DNA from: an uncultured Aliiroseovarius sp.
GTDB taxonomy: Bacteria; Pseudomonadota; Alphaproteobacteria; Rhodobacterales; Rhodobacteraceae
Direction of reading: 5' to 3'
Assembly: GCF_947497285.1 (NCBI RefSeq)
Contig: NZ_CANMFT010000007.1
Coordinates: 1 to 64,000 of the forward strand
Length of the DNA stretch: 64,000 bases
Shown piece by piece: positions 7,272 through 15,821 of this stretch. The stretch's first letter is position 1. Every line of letters begins with the position of its first letter. The notes below the pieces were generated by a model. The model worked only from the letters and a program-made list of their open reading frames with translations, did no database searches and had not been told where the DNA came from. A program made the position numbers and the translations under genes.

Positions 7272-7299
7272 TTGAAATCTGCTTACATCTACGTAGTAA
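7272..7299 (+). promoter_or_regulatory. candidate promoter of the TRAP operon
   Basis: TTGAAA (7272-7277) and TAGTAA (7294-7299) are separated by 16 bases, about 85 bases before the dctP-type start codon. The inverted repeat at 7231-7261 lies just upstream, where an activator or a repressor could act. Confidence 0.4.
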
Positions 7300-7383
7300 T
7301 TGCGCTGGCAGCGTGGGGGGCTTTGGTGCGTCCTGTGCCCGAACAACGAATAAAACTGAAATCTCGGAGGAGGAATCACATAC

Positions 7384-8466
7384 ATGGAACGCCGTAAGTT
7401 TCTGAAAGGTGCCGCACTTGGTGCAGGCGCAACCGCATTGGCAACACCTGCACTTGCGCAGGGTGGGAAAACAATGACCATCGTGTCGACCTGGCCGCGG
7501 GACTTCCCTGGTCTTGGTGTTTCGGCTCAGCGTCTTGCAGCCCGCATCACCCAGCTTTCGGAAGGTGCCATTCAGACCGAATACTTTGCGGCCGGCGAAC
7601 GTGTTGGCGCGCTGGACGTATTTGACGAAGTCGCATCGGGCAACAGCCAAGCCTATATCGGCGCAGACTATTACTGGACCGGCAAACACCCGGCGCTGGC
7701 CTATTTCACGGCTGTTCCGTTTGGCATGTCCTTCGCCGAAATCAACGCGTGGGTTCTGTATGGTGGCGGCATGGCGCTTTGGGACAAGGTTCAGGACCAG
7801 TTCGGTCTGAAGGGTCTGCCCGCAGGCAACACCGGCACACAGGCCGGCGGCTGGTTCAACAAGGAAATCGAAAGCGCGGACGACTTCAAAGGTCTGAAAA
7901 TGCGTATTCCGGGCCTTGGTGGTCAGGTTCTGTCGAAACTGGGCGCCTCGACCGTGTCGCTTCCGGGTGGTCAGATCTATGAAAACCTCGTGTCCGGCAC
8001 CATCGACGCGACCGAATGGGTTGGTCCTTACAACGACTACTTCATGAAGTTCTATGAAGCTGCCAAATACTACTATACCGGCGGCATGCACGAACCGGGC
8101 GCACAGCTTTCGCTGACGTCGAACAAGTCGTGGTGGTCCAGCCTGACGGAAACCGAACAGGCGATCATCACAGCGGCAGCACTGGAAGAGAACTCGAACT
8201 CCTATTTCGAATCGATGGCTCTGAACGGTGAATACCTCAAGAAGCTCGAAGAAGAGCATGGCGTCGAAGTCCGCTCGTTCGGTGAAGACGTGTGGGATGC
8301 CATGGGCGAAGCCGCAGAAGAAGTCTTCGAAGAAACCGCTGGTTACGATGCGCTTGCTGCTGAAGTTAACGATGCGGTTCAGTCGAAAATGCGCGAAATC
8401 GGTCGCGGTATCTCGCTGTTCGAAGGCCAATTCGTTGGTCAGCGTAACCGGATCCTGGGCCTATAA
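7384..8466 (+). CDS. TRAP transporter substrate-binding protein (DctP family)
   Basis: A 360-residue periplasmic solute receptor for a sodium-coupled TRAP transporter. It has a twin-arginine-type leader (MERRKFLKGAALGAGATALATPALAQ), then the mature start GKTMTIVSTWPRDFPG. DctP-family hallmarks: GLKMRIPGLGGQVLSKLGA, where the Arg usually clamps a ligand carboxylate, LPGGQIYENLVSGTIDATEWVGPYND and a long C-terminal helix. The ribosome-binding site GGAGGAGG lies about ten bases before the ATG. It belongs to the branch often annotated for 2-oxo-acid or related monocarboxylate uptake (TakP/FcbT1-like), but the ligand is not determined. A strong terminator at 8499 separates it from the membrane subunits, giving high expression of the receptor relative to them. 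Confidence 0.92.
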   Translation: MERRKFLKGAALGAGATALATPALAQGGKTMTIVSTWPRDFPGLGVSAQRLAARITQLSEGAIQTEYFAAGERVGALDVFDEVASGNSQAYIGADYYWTGKHPALAYFTAVPFGMSFAEINAWVLYGGGMALWDKVQDQFGLKGLPAGNTGTQAGGWFNKEIESADDFKGLKMRIPGLGGQVLSKLGASTVSLPGGQIYENLVSGTIDATEWVGPYNDYFMKFYEAAKYYYTGGMHEPGAQLSLTSNKSWWSSLTETEQAIITAAALEENSNSYFESMALNGEYLKKLEEEHGVEVRSFGEDVWDAMGEAAEEVFEETAGYDALAAEVNDAVQSKMREIGRGISLFEGQFVGQRNRILGL

Positions 8467-8498
8467 GGGTCTGAGTATCAGATCCAAAAAAACCTGAG

Positions 8499-8520
8499 CG
8501 GGGCTTCGGCCCCGTTCTTT
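8499..8520 (+). terminator. intrinsic terminator / attenuator after the TRAP receptor gene
   Basis: CGGGGC-TTCG-GCCCCG followed by TTCTTT. It stands 33 bases after the receptor stop and 57 before the small-subunit gene, so partial termination would produce excess receptor. Confidence 0.8.
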
Positions 8521-8576
8521 AATGATCTGACGGCCGGTCATCTGGTCGGTCAGGGCGCCATCTGAAGGGGAGCCAG

Positions 8577-9575
8577 ATGACTAGCTTCAGCACAAACACA
8601 GACATTCCACGGCACGGCCCGCCCGCCCTTGTCGCGCGCACCTTCGGCTGGTCCGTTCTTGCTGCTTTGGCGGCATTTCTGATCAATAACGTTCTGGTGG
8701 TCTGGTTCGGTTTCCCTGGCCTGCGCGGCCTGACGGCAGGTGGCAGCGCCGGTGCAATGGTGAACTTGGCGCTATATGTCATCGCGATCGGAGCTGCCAT
8801 CGCCATGGTCATGACCACCCGCGACCGCGCCTTGCGCTGGGACGCACATATGGTGCACAGCTTCAACGTCTATCTGATCCGCGCGCTTTTCTGGTCAGTC
8901 TTCCTTGTCGGGCTGACCGATGCCAGCATCGCTTTCCTGCGCTCCGAGAATTTGTCCGAAGTTCTGTTCGGCGGCGCAATTGCAAACAACTTCACGCGGG
9001 CAAGCTGGGTTGGACCTTGGGTGCACGTGCCGCTGATTGTGGCCAGTTTCGTGATCGCGCTGTTCACCCGGACCCTAGGTTTTACATGGCTCGCCCTTCT
9101 GATCGTCGCGGCCGAGCTGTTGATTGTGATCTCTCGCTTCGTCTTTTCGTATGAGCAGGCGCTGATGGGTGATCTGGTGCGCTATTGGTATGCGGCTCTG
9201 TTCCTGTTCGCTTCGGCCTATACGCTTTATGACGATGGCCACGTGCGCGTGGATATCCTGTATGCCGGGCTTGGTCGAACGACGCGCGGTTATCTGAACG
9301 CGCAAGGCACGATCCTGCTGGGCATGACGACCGCTTGGGTCATCCTTGTCATTGCTTTCAACGGAAAGCAGTCGATTGTGAATGCCCCGGTCCGGAACTT
9401 CGAAATCAGTCAGGCCGGCCCCTTCGGCATGTATATCAAATACCAAATGGCGGCCTTTATCGGGCTTTTCGCCATCACGATGCTGATCCAGTTTGTCAGC
9501 TATTTCTTTGAATCGGTTGCGGACAAGCGGGACGAACCCGGCCACCGCGAACCCAACCAATCATCCGCACACTAG
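8577..9575 (+). CDS. TRAP transporter small membrane subunit (DctQ family), with long N-terminal membrane extension
   Basis: A 332-residue membrane protein. The DctQ domain occupies roughly the last 190 residues and shows the conserved DDGHVRVDILY segment after the second domain helix. Usual DctQ proteins are about 160-200 residues; here about 140 extra residues with four hydrophobic stretches (for example VLAALAAFLINNVLVVWFG, MVNLALYVIAIGAAIAMVM, YLIRALFWSVFLVGLTD) precede it. A GAAGGGGAG lies close to the ATG at 8577. It lies 12 bases before the large subunit and forms the TRAP membrane complex with it. The N-terminal half is of unknown role. Confidence 0.85.
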   Translation: MTSFSTNTDIPRHGPPALVARTFGWSVLAALAAFLINNVLVVWFGFPGLRGLTAGGSAGAMVNLALYVIAIGAAIAMVMTTRDRALRWDAHMVHSFNVYLIRALFWSVFLVGLTDASIAFLRSENLSEVLFGGAIANNFTRASWVGPWVHVPLIVASFVIALFTRTLGFTWLALLIVAAELLIVISRFVFSYEQALMGDLVRYWYAALFLFASAYTLYDDGHVRVDILYAGLGRTTRGYLNAQGTILLGMTTAWVILVIAFNGKQSIVNAPVRNFEISQAGPFGMYIKYQMAAFIGLFAITMLIQFVSYFFESVADKRDEPGHREPNQSSAH

Positions 9576-9587
9576 GCTGAGGATATT

Positions 9588-12245
9588 ATGGAACTTTTCT
9601 TTCTCTTACTCCTCATCATTATCATGGCGTCGGCGCTGGGCTCTGGCTATCCGGTCGCCTTCGCGCTTCCGGGTGCGGCGATCATCACGCTGGGCCTTGC
9701 CGCCGGTGCGGGCTGGATTTTCGCGGGCAATCCTGATGCCTATTTCCACTCGGGCGGGCCGCAACAATGGCTTTCCGCAGGGGTCACCAATCTCAGGGGT
9801 GTCTATCTGGAGGTTGAACGAGATACGCTGATCGCCATTCCCCTGTTCATCTTCATGGGGATCATGCTTCAGCGGTCCAAGATCGCCGAAGACCTTCTGG
9901 TGACCATGGCGCAACTGTTCGGGCCTGTGCCGGGCGGGTTGGGCATTTCGGTTGTCTTCGTGGGCGCTTTGCTGGCGGCGACAACCGGGATTGTCGGCGC
10001 GACGGTTGTGGCGATGGGCCTGATCTCTCTGCCAGCGATGCTGCGCAACAATTACTCCACGCCGCTTGCCACAGGCACCATCGCGGCGTCAGGGACGCTG
10101 GGGCAGATCATCCCACCGTCAATCGTTTTGATCATCCTGGCCGACCAGCTTGCCTCGGCTGCTGATCAGGCGTCCACTTTGCGCAAAACCTTGCACAAAG
10201 AGGTGACGGGTGAATTGTCCATGCCATCGCTTTTCGACGTGGCAGGCACCAGCGCTGGCGAGATGTTTCTGGGCGCCTTCATTCCGGGCCTCGTGCTGGT
10301 GGGGCTATATATGCTCTACATCCTGCTGTTTGCGATCTTCAAGCCCGATGCCGCGCCAGCGGTGAAGTATGATGGGCGCTATAACGCCGCGTTCTGGCGT
10401 GGCGCGTTGTTGACCCTTGTGCCGCCTTTGGCGCTGATCTTTCTAGTGCTTGGGTCGATTATTGCGGGTATCGCGACGGTCAACCAAGCTGGTGCCATCG
10501 GTGCCGCCGGGGCGTTGATCATGGCGGGCTATCGGTTGCCTGAAAAGGGATCCCGCGGTATCTTCTTGCCTGCCCTGTTCGGGATCGCGGGCATGGCGGT
10601 TCTGACCTTTGCCCTGTCCAATTTCGAAATGAACGTCAAGGCAATGGACACACCTGAAGACAAGCTTGGGATCACCTTGGGTGTCGTCGGAACGCTGCTG
10701 TTGCTGGTGTCGTTGATCTGGTCCGGCATCCGCACCCATCGCAACGACAACACATTGCAAGCGGTTATGCTTGAAACGGCCAAAACCTCGTCCTTGGTGT
10801 TCATCATCCTGCTGGGTGCCGCAATGCTGACGGCTGCGTTCCGCGCCTTCGGGGGCGAAGAGCTTGTGCGCGATTTCCTCATATCCCTGCCTGGTGGTTT
10901 CTGGTCGCAGTTCATCATCGTCATGCTGGTGATCTTCATCCTTGGGTTCTTCCTCGACTTCATCGAAATTGCGGTAGTCGTGGTTCCGATCGTGGCGCCG
11001 ATTCTTCTGGCTGATCCAGGTGCAAATATCACCGCGGTGTGGCTGGGTGTGATGATTGGTCTGAACATTCAGACCAGTTTCCTGACGCCACCCTTCGGTT
11101 TTGCGCTGTTCTATCTGCGCGGGGTTGCACCTGCGGTGGTTAGAACCGTGCAGATGTATAAGGGCGTTATCGCATTTATCCTGTTGCAACTTGTCGCGCT
11201 GGCAATCGTTGGGGCCTATCCGCCGCTGGTGAACTATCTGCCAAACCGGGTAAGCTTCCTGTCGGAACAAAGCCCACCGCCGCGCAATCCGAAACTGCAG
11301 TTGTGTCTTGAAGACTATGTCGGACAGAAATTGTTCCAAGGCACCGCAACGCAAGACGCGATTGCCGCTGCGCGGGCGTTGGATCTGTCCATTTTGCCAA
11401 AAGGTCTGGCAGGTGACATGACCGATGGGCTTGATTCCGCAGATGCGGCGATTGCCAATCTGGAATCCGCCTTTGAAGCCGCAGGTCAGGTCGAGGCCGC
11501 CGCCGATGACTACCGACCCCAGCTTCGGTTGGTGCGCGGGATCGAAAAGCAGATCCGCAACGCGGCCGACGAGGCAGACAAGCTTAGAACACGGATCGGT
11601 CGGATGCGCGCCGAAAGCCAGGCTGAAGCGCGTGCCGCACTTGAAGCTGACGTCGCCGTTTTGGACGCCGAGATCGAGCATCTGCGTGCACAAATTCCCG
11701 CCAGTTGGGAAGAAGTGCACAACCAGTTCGCGACGCTCACCAAGGCTGAAGACGCCGCGCGTGTGAAGTATCGCCGTGCCGCCGATGATGCCTATGAAGG
11801 TCCGGCCGAGGTTCTGGCAGCGCTTGATGCCAATGCTGATTTTGCTGCGCTAGAGACTGATTTGCGCAATCTGAAGGCGACGATCCAGTCGCAACCGGAA
11901 GATCAGGCGCAAGAGGTTGTGAACGACGTGTCCAAGGCCTTTGGCAAAGTCGATGGCGCGGGCGACGTCAAAAGCGCGTTGGGCAAGGTTCGCAAGGCGC
12001 TGCGCGACAAGACCCCGGATCGCGACAAGGCGTTGGAGGAGTATGACGCGGCAATTGCTGTATTCGAATCGCAGCTGAAATGGCGCGCCGAGGCTGAAGC
12101 TTCGCTAAGGCCGGTCCTGACGGGCTATCTTGAAACGCTGCGCGACAGTCTTGGCATTCGCGTTCAGTCCCGTCTAAGCCGCGAACAGGCGCTTGCCATG
12201 GCATCTTGTTCTGCAAATCACCGCGATATCTCGTTGAGTTTCTAG
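9588..12245 (+). CDS. TRAP transporter large membrane subunit (DctM family) with long C-terminal coiled-coil tail
   Basis: An 885-residue protein, about twice the usual 430. Residues 1-545 carry the DctM transport domain: SGYPVAFALPGAAIITLG, the signature IPLFIFMGIMLQRS, GAMSG-like ATTGIVGATVVAMG, GTLGQIIPPSIVLIILAD and FLTPPFGFALFYLRG near its end, with a charged insertion around 190-215. From about residue 544 (YPPLVNYLPNRVSF) to the end there is a tail of about 340 hydrophilic residues rich in Ala, Glu, Lys and Arg with heptad-like stretches (DEADKLRTRIGRMRAESQAE, AVLDAEIEHLRAQ). No frameshift or internal stop separates them, so it is one protein. The tail may reach the receptor or the cytoplasm; its side and role are unknown. 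A terminator follows at 12269. Confidence 0.9.
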   Translation: MELFFLLLLIIIMASALGSGYPVAFALPGAAIITLGLAAGAGWIFAGNPDAYFHSGGPQQWLSAGVTNLRGVYLEVERDTLIAIPLFIFMGIMLQRSKIAEDLLVTMAQLFGPVPGGLGISVVFVGALLAATTGIVGATVVAMGLISLPAMLRNNYSTPLATGTIAASGTLGQIIPPSIVLIILADQLASAADQASTLRKTLHKEVTGELSMPSLFDVAGTSAGEMFLGAFIPGLVLVGLYMLYILLFAIFKPDAAPAVKYDGRYNAAFWRGALLTLVPPLALIFLVLGSIIAGIATVNQAGAIGAAGALIMAGYRLPEKGSRGIFLPALFGIAGMAVLTFALSNFEMNVKAMDTPEDKLGITLGVVGTLLLLVSLIWSGIRTHRNDNTLQAVMLETAKTSSLVFIILLGAAMLTAAFRAFGGEELVRDFLISLPGGFWSQFIIVMLVIFILGFFLDFIEIAVVVVPIVAPILLADPGANITAVWLGVMIGLNIQTSFLTPPFGFALFYLRGVAPAVVRTVQMYKGVIAFILLQLVALAIVGAYPPLVNYLPNRVSFLSEQSPPPRNPKLQLCLEDYVGQKLFQGTATQDAIAAARALDLSILPKGLAGDMTDGLDSADAAIANLESAFEAAGQVEAAADDYRPQLRLVRGIEKQIRNAADEADKLRTRIGRMRAESQAEARAALEADVAVLDAEIEHLRAQIPASWEEVHNQFATLTKAEDAARVKYRRAADDAYEGPAEVLAALDANADFAALETDLRNLKATIQSQPEDQAQEVVNDVSKAFGKVDGAGDVKSALGKVRKALRDKTPDRDKALEEYDAAIAVFESQLKWRAEAEASLRPVLTGYLETLRDSLGIRVQSRLSREQALAMASCSANHRDISLSF

Positions 12246-12268
12246 GAAAATTCAGAGACCGCTTTTTG

Positions 12269-12298
12269 AAAGGCCGGGGGTGACTCCGGCCTTTTTAT
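12269..12298 (+). terminator. terminator of the TRAP operon
   Basis: AAAGGCCGG - 7 bases - CCGGCCTTTTTATTT, a 9-bp stem with a T-run, 24 bases after the large-subunit stop. Confidence 0.85.
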
Positions 12299-12467
12299 TT
12301 GCCCTCAAGGGTGGATTTTTGCGCCCTGACGTAAGATAAGTGTCGGAAATCGGGGATAGTTCGTCGGTATCAAACCTTGCGAAACCCCGCCAACTGGTCA
12401 ACTCTGTCAGTCGACCCAGAAAAAAATAGCGGCCAAAAGGCCCGTAAACACACTCAGGGAGCACTCA

Positions 12468-14051
12468 ATGTCCAACGAACTTGAATATCTGTCCAAGCAG
12501 GTCATCTCGCGCAAACTGTCGCGCCGTCACTTCATGGGACGGGCCGCTGCGCTTGGTCTGACCGCTGCTGGTGCCAACACGCTGCTGTCGTCGGCCGGTT
12601 ACGCCCAGACGCCGGTCAAGGGTGGAACCATCCGCGTTGGCCTTCCGGGTGGGTCGACCACCGACAGCCTTGACCCAGCGACCACGACAAACTCAACCGG
12701 CACCATGGTCAGCCGCTTCTGGGGTGAACCACTGGTCGAACTTGCGCCGCAAGGTGGGCTTGAAAATAAGCTGGCAGAAGAAGTTTCGGCCTCGGCGGAT
12801 GCCAAGGTGTGGACGTTCAAGATCCGCTCGGGCGTCGAGTTTTCGAATGGTAAAGCTCTGACCGCAGATGACGTGCTGGCGACGATGGAGCGTCACGCAG
12901 GCGAAGACACGAAATCCGGCGCGCTGGGTATCATGCGCGGCATCTCGTCGATGAGTGTTGATGGCGACAAATTTATCGTCGAACTTGAAACGCCGAACGC
13001 TGACCTTCCGTATCTGATGACCGACTACCACCTGATGATCCAGCCCAATGGCGGCAAGGATGATCCGGCGGCGGCAATCGGCACCGGCCCCTATATCCTG
13101 AAAGAAGTGGATATGGGCGTGCGCTTCGTGGCCGAGAAGAACCCCAACTATTGGGGCGATCTGGGCCATGCCGACACGATTGAGGTTGTGGTGATCAATG
13201 ACGACACCGCGCGCATGGCAGCCATTCAGTCTGGTCAGGTCGATATGGTCGGACGTGTCCCACCCCGGACCGCCGACCTTGTGGCGCGTGCACCCAACAT
13301 CAACGTCTATTCGACCCCTGGGCCGGGCCACTACGTGTTCATCGCCCATTGCAACACCGCGCCGTTTGACAACAACGACCTGCGACTGGCGCTGAAACAC
13401 GGCATCAACCGTCAAGAGATGGTCGAAAAGATCCTCTTTGGCTATGGCTCGGTTGGGAACGACACGCCGATCAACAGCTCTTATCCCCTGTTTACCGAGA
13501 TGGAGCAGCGCACCTACGATCCCGACAAGGCCAAGTTCCACTTCGACAAGTCGGGGCACGAAGGCCCGATCCTGCTGCGCACATCTGACAACAGCTTCCC
13601 CGGCGCGCCGGATGCGTCGGCGCTGTTTCAGCAGTCGCTGGCAACCGCTGGGATCGACCTTGAGATCAAGCGCGAACCCAACGACGGTTACTGGTCCGAG
13701 GTCTGGAACGCACAGCCCTTCTGCACAAGTTACTGGAGCGGGCGCCCGACGCAGGACCAGATGTATTCCACCGCTTACCTGTCGTCGGCGGATTGGAACG
13801 ACACGCGGTTCTTCAACGACCAGTTCGACCAGATGCTGCTTTCAGCACGTGGCGAGTTGGACGAGGCGAAGCGGACCCAAATGTATGCCGATATGGGCAT
13901 GCTGCTTCACAACGAAGGCGGCTTGGTCTGCCCGATGTTCAACGACTTCATTGATGGCACGACCAACCGGGTCGCAGGCTGGATCGAAGGCCACAAGGGC
14001 TTTGACCTGATGAACTTCTACGCCCCGATGAAAATGTGGGTCGCTGGCTGA
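12468..14051 (+). CDS. ABC transporter substrate-binding protein, family 5 (peptide/opine/nickel type)
   Basis: A 527-residue periplasmic receptor exported by the Tat route: SRRHFMGRAAALGLTAAG near residue 18 with a cleavage region ending SAGYAQ. The mature part has the SBP_bac_5 signature: GGTIRVGLPGG, then LTADDVLATMERH, IGTGPYILKEVDMG, and LRLALKHGINRQEMVEKILFGYG. GGGAG precedes the ATG. It opens an operon of six genes with overlapping or nearly touching ends (12468-19016). Family-5 receptors bind peptides, opines or amino-acid derivatives; the phosphodiesterase and FAH-type enzymes downstream suggest a small organic or phosphate ester, but no ligand can be named. Confidence 0.92.
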   Translation: MSNELEYLSKQVISRKLSRRHFMGRAAALGLTAAGANTLLSSAGYAQTPVKGGTIRVGLPGGSTTDSLDPATTTNSTGTMVSRFWGEPLVELAPQGGLENKLAEEVSASADAKVWTFKIRSGVEFSNGKALTADDVLATMERHAGEDTKSGALGIMRGISSMSVDGDKFIVELETPNADLPYLMTDYHLMIQPNGGKDDPAAAIGTGPYILKEVDMGVRFVAEKNPNYWGDLGHADTIEVVVINDDTARMAAIQSGQVDMVGRVPPRTADLVARAPNINVYSTPGPGHYVFIAHCNTAPFDNNDLRLALKHGINRQEMVEKILFGYGSVGNDTPINSSYPLFTEMEQRTYDPDKAKFHFDKSGHEGPILLRTSDNSFPGAPDASALFQQSLATAGIDLEIKREPNDGYWSEVWNAQPFCTSYWSGRPTQDQMYSTAYLSSADWNDTRFFNDQFDQMLLSARGELDEAKRTQMYADMGMLLHNEGGLVCPMFNDFIDGTTNRVAGWIEGHKGFDLMNFYAPMKMWVAG

Positions 14052-14052
14052 T

Positions 14053-15009
14053 ATGCCATTATTGTTAAAACTGCTGGTCCAGCGCATAGCGCTGGGCCTG
14101 CTTCTTCTGCTGATGGTTTCGGTCCTGATCTTCTGGGGCACGAATATTCTGCCGGGTGATGTGGCCCAATCCATCCTAGGTCAGTCCGCCACACCCGAGG
14201 CACTGGCCAATATTCGCGAAGAACTGGGTCTGAACGAACCTGCGCTAAGCCGTTATTTCGACTGGCTGGGCGGGCTTGTTCAGGGCGATCTGGGCACTGC
14301 GCTCACCTCTGGACAGGATATCGCTGCCAGCCTTGGCTCGCGCCTGAAAAACACATTGTTCCTAGCCTTCTGGGCCGCGGTGGTTGCCGTGCCGCTGGCA
14401 ATCTTTCTGGGCCTGCTGGCCGTCCGGTACCGCGAACGCTGGCCGGACAAGCTGATTTCAGCCGTCACACTGGCCTCGATCTCCGTGCCGGAGTTTCTGA
14501 TCGGCTATATCCTGATGTATTTCGTCGGCGTGAAGCTGGGATGGGCACCCACCGTGTCAATGATCCATGACGGAATGAGCCTGGGGCAGAAGCTAAGCTC
14601 CATCGCCCTGCCGGTCGCCGTGCTGACCATGGTCGTGTTGGCCCATATGATGCGTATGACGCGGGCCGCCATTTTGAACGTGATGCAATCGGCCTATATT
14701 GAAACGGCCGAATTGAAGGGACTGACCAGCTTTCAAGTCATCGCCCGCCACGCCCTTCCCAACTCGATCGCGCCAATCGTGAATGTGGTGATGTTGAACC
14801 TTGCCTATCTCGTCGTCGGGGTCGTGGTGGTTGAAGTCGTGTTCACCTATCCCGGCATGGGGCAATATCTGGTGGACCACGTGTCCAAGCGTGACGTGCC
14901 TGTGGTGCAGGCCTGCGGATTGATCTTCGCGGCGGTCTATATCGGGCTCAACATGGTGGCGGATATCGTGTCGATCCTTGCCAACCCAAGGCTGAGGCAT
15001 CCGAAATGA
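14053..15009 (+). CDS. ABC transporter permease (DppB/OppB type)
   Basis: A 318-residue inner-membrane permease with six predicted helices. The first helix (QRIALGLLLLLMVSVLIFW) and ILPGDVAQSILGQSATPEALANIREELGLNEP are typical of DppB. The EAA loop that contacts the ATPase reads SAYIETAELKGLTSFQVIARHALPN. The ATG follows one base after the receptor stop, and its end overlaps the next gene by four bases. Confidence 0.92.
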   Translation: MPLLLKLLVQRIALGLLLLLMVSVLIFWGTNILPGDVAQSILGQSATPEALANIREELGLNEPALSRYFDWLGGLVQGDLGTALTSGQDIAASLGSRLKNTLFLAFWAAVVAVPLAIFLGLLAVRYRERWPDKLISAVTLASISVPEFLIGYILMYFVGVKLGWAPTVSMIHDGMSLGQKLSSIALPVAVLTMVVLAHMMRMTRAAILNVMQSAYIETAELKGLTSFQVIARHALPNSIAPIVNVVMLNLAYLVVGVVVVEVVFTYPGMGQYLVDHVSKRDVPVVQACGLIFAAVYIGLNMVADIVSILANPRLRHPK

Positions 15010-15821
15010 CAAGAATTCCCCCAGCCGCTTTGTTCGGCCTGTTCTTCACCAGCCTATATTTCCTGATGGCAATCCTCGCTCCATGGATCGCGCCCTATTC
15101 GATGACAGAAATCGTTGGCGATGTCTGGGAGCCGTGGTCGGCCGACCACTGGATCGGCACCGACAATATTGGCCGCGACCTTCTAAGCCGTATGATCTAT
15201 GGCGGGCGCACGACGATCTTTATCGCGACTGCTGCCACGATGATCAGTTTCACCACCGGATCGATCCTTGGCTTTACAGCTGCCGTCATCGGTGGATGGG
15301 TTGATCAGGTTATGAGCCGCTTTGTCGATCTGATCATGTCGATCCCGACCCTGATTTTCGCGCTTGTCGTTTTGTCGGTCATGCCGGTCACACTGACGAT
15401 CCTGATCCTTGTCATGGGCCTTCTGGATGCCACCCGCGTCTATCGACTGGCACGCGCCGTCGCCGTGGATATCAACGTGATGGATTTCGTCGAAGCCGCC
15501 AAGCTGCGCGGCGAAGGCCGGGTTTGGATCATCTTCCGTGAAATCCTGCCCAACGCGCTATCGCCGCTTGTGGCTGAAATGGGGCTTCGGTTCATCTTTG
15601 CGGTTCTGTTCGTCTCGACCCTGTCCTTCCTAGGCCTTGGAGTCCAACCACCCAATGCAGACTGGGGCGGCATCGTGAAAGAAAACAAGGACGGCATCAT
15701 CTATGGCATCGCGGCGGCGCTTGTTCCTGCGGTCGCCATCGCGACGCTCGCCATTTCCGTAAACCTTGTGGCCGACTGGGTGTTGAACCGAACCACCAGC
15801 CTAAAAGGAGGCCGCGGATGA
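15006..15821 (+). CDS. ABC transporter permease (DppC/OppC type)
   Basis: A 271-residue second permease. It shows WIGTDNIGRDLLSRMIYGGRTTIFIA, the DppC signature, and the EAA loop VEAAKLRGEGRVWIIFREILPN. The start overlaps the previous stop (ATGA), and its own end overlaps the ATPase gene in the same way, so the three are translationally coupled. Confidence 0.92.
   Translation: MTRIPPAALFGLFFTSLYFLMAILAPWIAPYSMTEIVGDVWEPWSADHWIGTDNIGRDLLSRMIYGGRTTIFIATAATMISFTTGSILGFTAAVIGGWVDQVMSRFVDLIMSIPTLIFALVVLSVMPVTLTILILVMGLLDATRVYRLARAVAVDINVMDFVEAAKLRGEGRVWIIFREILPNALSPLVAEMGLRFIFAVLFVSTLSFLGLGVQPPNADWGGIVKENKDGIIYGIAAALVPAVAIATLAISVNLVADWVLNRTTSLKGGRG

Noticed and set aside
7171-8430. 419-residue minus-strand frame opposite the TRAP receptor
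   Set aside because: Antisense shadow; the plus strand encodes an unmistakable DctP protein.
10443-11720. 425-residue minus-strand frame opposite the TRAP large subunit
   Set aside because: Antisense shadow without ribosome-binding site or family pattern.
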